This document shows, piece after piece, positions 61,474 through 64,000 of a stretch of 64,000 nucleotides of DNA. Within the stretch, counting starts at the first letter, position 1. Each line of letters begins with the position of its first letter. Below the pieces are notes generated by a model. That model worked only from the letters and a program-made list of their open reading frames with translations. It was not told where the DNA came from and made no database searches. This DNA is from CAZNPU01 sp964575335 (GTDB lineage Bacteria > Planctomycetota > Phycisphaerae > Phycisphaerales > SM1A02): NCBI GenBank assembly GCA_964575335.1, contig CAZNPU010000007.1, positions 60,150 through 124,149 on the forward strand. Direction: 5' to 3'. Both the position numbers and the translations under genes were made by a program.

Positions 61474-62922
61474 ATGGATTTTGCCATCAGGTCCCTTCGC
61501 TCTGCAGTTGCTTCGTTTTATCCCCGAACGCTCCCGCCGATGCTGCGAGCCAATTACGGCCGCGAGCTTCTGGCGTGGTGGTTTTTGCCCATGATGCTGG
61601 GCGCGGTGGAGGCGGGGGTAATCAGCGTGATCGCCAAGCGCGGATTCATGGGCGTGGAGTCGATTACGCCGGCCCAGCTTAATTTTGCTGTCGCAGCCGT
61701 CACCGCCGCTCCTTCGCTGGCCAACATCACCAGCTTCATGTGGGCGTCGATCACGCACGGCCGCAGCAAGATCAAATTCATCACCTGGCTGCAGGTGCTG
61801 ACAGCTGTCTTCGTGGCGATGATCGCGCTTGCGCCGCAGAACCTGTTCGGTCTGATGCTCCTGTGCGCAGCGACCTACGCGGCGCGAATCTGCTGGACCG
61901 GCGTGATTCTGATCCGCACGGCAGTGTGGCGCAACAATTACCCCCGAGCCGACCGGGCCAAGATTGCGGGCAAGCTCGCCAGCGTGCAGGCCGTGGTGAT
62001 GTGCGTGGTCTCCTTCGCAGTGGGGCTGGCCATGGACTGGAACGAGCGAAGCTTCCACTGGATGTTCCCATTGGCTGCCGTGGGCGGGCTGATCGGCACG
62101 GCGATCTACGCCAAGGTGCGGCTGCGCGGCCAGCGAAGGCTCATTCGGGCTGAACGCGCCGGCGCGGGTCTGGATCGTCCATCGCTCAACCCGATGTCGG
62201 TCTGGCACGTGCTGGCGGGCGATCCGGCTTACCGGCGGTTCATGATCAACATGTTTGTCTTCGGCCTGGGGAATCTGATGATCATGGCCCCACTGGCGAT
62301 TGTGCTGCAGGATCAGTTCGCGCTGGGGTACTGGCCCAGCATTCTGATCACCAGCGCGATTCCTGCGTTCATGATGCCGCTGGCGATACCGGTGTGGGCA
62401 CGCCTGCTGGACCGCTGCCATGTGGTTCAGTTCCGGTCAATTCACAGCTGGAGCTTTGTGCTGACGTCAGCGGGCATGCTGCTTGCGGTGGTCACCGGAC
62501 AGGCGTGGTTTCTTTTTGTCACCTCAGCGCTGCTGGGGATCGCCTTCGGCGGCGGGGTGCTAGCGTGGAACCTCGGGCACAATGATTTCGCCAAAGACCA
62601 TAACGCCAGCCAGTACATGGGCGTTCACGTCACCCTTACCGGCATTCGCGGGCTGCTGGCGCCATTTCTCGCTGTCGGCATTTATCAGATGCTGGAGCGC
62701 TGGAGCCCCGGCGCAGGGGCATGGACCTTTGGGGCATGTCTGGCGCTGAACACCATCGGCGCAATCGGTTTCAACCTCATGTGGCGGGACATGGACCGCC
62801 AGCGGCCGATGCGGGAACCTGCAATCAGCAGCACCGAAGCCGCGGTGGCGAACCTGTCATCATCGCCATCATCGACGCCGCTGGTCGCGGGCGACGGGCC
62901 AATGCGAAGCCCCGATGCGTAA
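61474..62922 (+). CDS. Major facilitator superfamily (MFS) transporter
   Basis: A 482-residue transporter with about 12 membrane segments, including ELLAWWFLPMMLGAVEAGVI, ASVQAVVMCVVSFAVGLAMD, FGLGNLMIMAPLAIVLQDQF and TGIRGLLAPFLAVGIYQMLE. The pattern fits MFS; the substrate cannot be read from the sequence. The ATG at 61474 is used; a second in-frame start (61435) is possible, and neither has a good ribosome site. The C-terminal ~35 residues are Ser/Ala-rich and cytoplasmic. Confidence 0.8.
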   Translation: MDFAIRSLRSAVASFYPRTLPPMLRANYGRELLAWWFLPMMLGAVEAGVISVIAKRGFMGVESITPAQLNFAVAAVTAAPSLANITSFMWASITHGRSKIKFITWLQVLTAVFVAMIALAPQNLFGLMLLCAATYAARICWTGVILIRTAVWRNNYPRADRAKIAGKLASVQAVVMCVVSFAVGLAMDWNERSFHWMFPLAAVGGLIGTAIYAKVRLRGQRRLIRAERAGAGLDRPSLNPMSVWHVLAGDPAYRRFMINMFVFGLGNLMIMAPLAIVLQDQFALGYWPSILITSAIPAFMMPLAIPVWARLLDRCHVVQFRSIHSWSFVLTSAGMLLAVVTGQAWFLFVTSALLGIAFGGGVLAWNLGHNDFAKDHNASQYMGVHVTLTGIRGLLAPFLAVGIYQMLERWSPGAGAWTFGACLALNTIGAIGFNLMWRDMDRQRPMREPAISSTEAAVANLSSSPSSTPLVAGDGPMRSPDA

Positions 62923-63228
62923 TCGACGCCCCAAATGTCGTGAAACCGATGTGAAGCAGGCGTGAGCGGATGCAAAGCCAGCGCGAAACCGAGGTGTGCG
63001 AGGGCAATCACGGACAGAATCGCCATTCTGTGCCGGGCGACAGGGGCAGAAATGCGTATTTTCTCGCTCTTTGCCCTATGCGTTGCTATATTCACCTGTT
63101 CGCCACACGTTATGCGGCGATTCCGGACCGTCAGGCGGTGTTCTTCGGCGCGTGCCGAGGTCGACTGGCGGCTGTCTCTCACCAGCCGTGGTGCGTTGCC
63201 ACGGTGAAGTCATTGAAAGTCATCTTAC
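62923..63228. promoter_or_regulatory. Upstream region of rpsA
   Basis: 306 bases. A TATATT at 63087-63092 could be a -10 box but no -35 lies 16-18 bases upstream. A gaaag ribosome-site-like motif precedes the rpsA ATG. No gene is supported. Confidence 0.35.
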
Positions 63229-64000
63229 ATGGTTAATTACAATCTGATCTCACAACTTGAAGCCGGGACGATCGAAGCGGACGCTGAAGCAATGATCCGC
63301 GACGCCTTTGGCGCCGAAGTCGCAAAAGGCGACATGGATACATTGCTCAAGGGCGACATTCAGAGCTTTCAGAAGGGAGCCATTCTCAAAGGCAAGATCG
63401 TCGGTCGAGCAGGCGATGATTTTGTCGTGGAAGTCGGCCTGAAGTCTGAAGGCCTGATCAACAAGAGCGAATTTGATAATCCCGAGGATGTCGAGATCGG
63501 CGACACCATCGAGGTGCTGCTGGAAGAACTCGAAGATACCGACGGCACCATCAAGCTCTCCAAGCGCAAGGCCGACCGCATTCGCGGCTGGGAGCGCATT
63601 CTGGAGACCAAGAAGGAAGGCGATATCGTCGAAGGCAAGTGCATGCGCAAGATCAAGGGCGGCCTGCTGGTCGACATCGGCGTGCCGGTCTTCTTGCCCG
63701 CATCCCAGGTTGATATCCGCCGACCTGGCGATATCGGCGAGTATCTTGGCAAGACCATCCGCGCGTGCATTCTCAAGATCGACGAAGAACGCCGCAACAT
63801 CGTCATCAGCCGCCGCAAGCTCATCGAAATGGAGCGCGATCAGGCCAAGAGCCGGCTGCTGGAGACCATCAAGGAAGGCGATCTGGTTACCGGCACGGTC
63901 ACCAACATTGCCGACTTTGGCGCATTTGTCGATCTGGGCGGCCTCGACGGCCTGCTGCACATCACCGACATGAGCTGGGGCCGCATCAATCACCCCAGCG
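63229..64000 (+). CDS. rpsA: Ribosomal protein S1, N-terminal part (partial)
   Basis: From the ATG at 63229 an open frame runs off the right edge (257 codons seen). It starts MVNYNLISQLEAGTIEADAE and contains repeated S1 RNA-binding domains: ILKGKIVGRAGDDFVVEVGL with LKSEGLINKSEFDN, then IVEGKCMRKIKGGLLVDIGV with PVFLPASQVDIRRPGDIGEY, and a third beginning DLVTGTVTNIADFGAFVDLG then DGLLHITDMSWGRINHPS. The arrangement is that of S1, which brings mRNA to the 30S subunit. The stop codon and later domains lie outside the window. Confidence 0.95.
   Translation, partial: MVNYNLISQLEAGTIEADAEAMIRDAFGAEVAKGDMDTLLKGDIQSFQKGAILKGKIVGRAGDDFVVEVGLKSEGLINKSEFDNPEDVEIGDTIEVLLEELEDTDGTIKLSKRKADRIRGWERILETKKEGDIVEGKCMRKIKGGLLVDIGVPVFLPASQVDIRRPGDIGEYLGKTIRACILKIDEERRNIVISRRKLIEMERDQAKSRLLETIKEGDLVTGTVTNIADFGAFVDLGGLDGLLHITDMSWGRINHPS

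Noticed and set aside
1..64000. CRISPR array or insertion sequence
   Set aside because: No evenly spaced repeats of 24-40 bp with unique spacers and no transposase-like gene were seen.

Overview
The window is GC-rich bacterial chromosome, most likely from a member of the Planctomycetota, class Phycisphaerae or a relative. The evidence is: three secreted proteins ending in dockerin-like tails of the form VNVDDLLxVIxxWGPC; a CPRCWYDM/CAECGF zinc ribbon on a membrane protein; many small lipoproteins; ATG, GTG and TTG starts behind GGAGG-type ribosome sites; and very short gene clusters. One 100-base run of N (2521-2620) marks an assembly gap. I see no prophage, insertion sequence, CRISPR array or rRNA gene. 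The only tRNA is tRNA-Ile(GAT).

Layout. 0-7.6 kb: 5' end of glgX, a double universal stress protein, a NarL-type regulator, comEC beside the gap, a YkgJ-type cysteine-cluster protein and a lone CheY-like receiver. 7.6-13.9 kb: lipoproteins and small envelope proteins around holA and a pabC/ilvE-like PLP enzyme. 14-19.7 kb: an FHA-GAF histidine kinase, tandem clpP genes, lipoproteins, and a PGRP-type amidase lacking a usual zinc ligand. 19.9-25 kb: a Ser/Thr kinase, a DUF3891 protein, class II DAHP synthase and an MBL-fold hydrolase. 25.4-34.9 kb: a secreted glucose/sorbosone dehydrogenase-like protein, tRNA-Ile, a DegT aminotransferase overlapping an acyltransferase, a metal-binding HMA protein, a cold-shock protein, two more dockerin-tailed secreted proteins and an entericidin-like lipopeptide. 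35-43.4 kb: recJ, adk, a NeuD-type acyltransferase, yceI and membrane genes, interspersed with a repeat family. 43.4-47.9 kb: a sugar operon (wbpB-wbpD-wbpE-glycosyltransferase) that should make and transfer a 2,3-diacetamido uronic acid, read from a good sigma-70-like promoter. 48-55.5 kb: two paired exported amidohydrolases, a Tat-exported alkaline phosphatase, a DUF1570-type protein, rhodanese and HU. 55.7-64 kb: a lipoprotein, the zinc-ribbon membrane protein, gnd, a HIT protein, a long inverted-repeat element, an MFS transporter and the 5' part of rpsA.

Most notable are (1) a dispersed intergenic repeat with a 13-bp terminal inverted repeat (attcaccgcggag), present as at least six full or decayed copies between 37.0 and 58.3 kb, several abutting stop codons and one supplying the end of a coding region; (2) an unrelated inverted duplication at 60605-60835; and (3) apparent loss of metal-binding or switch residues in an amidase, an amidohydrolase and a receiver domain. 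Gene functions come from motif recognition by eye; no database search was run.
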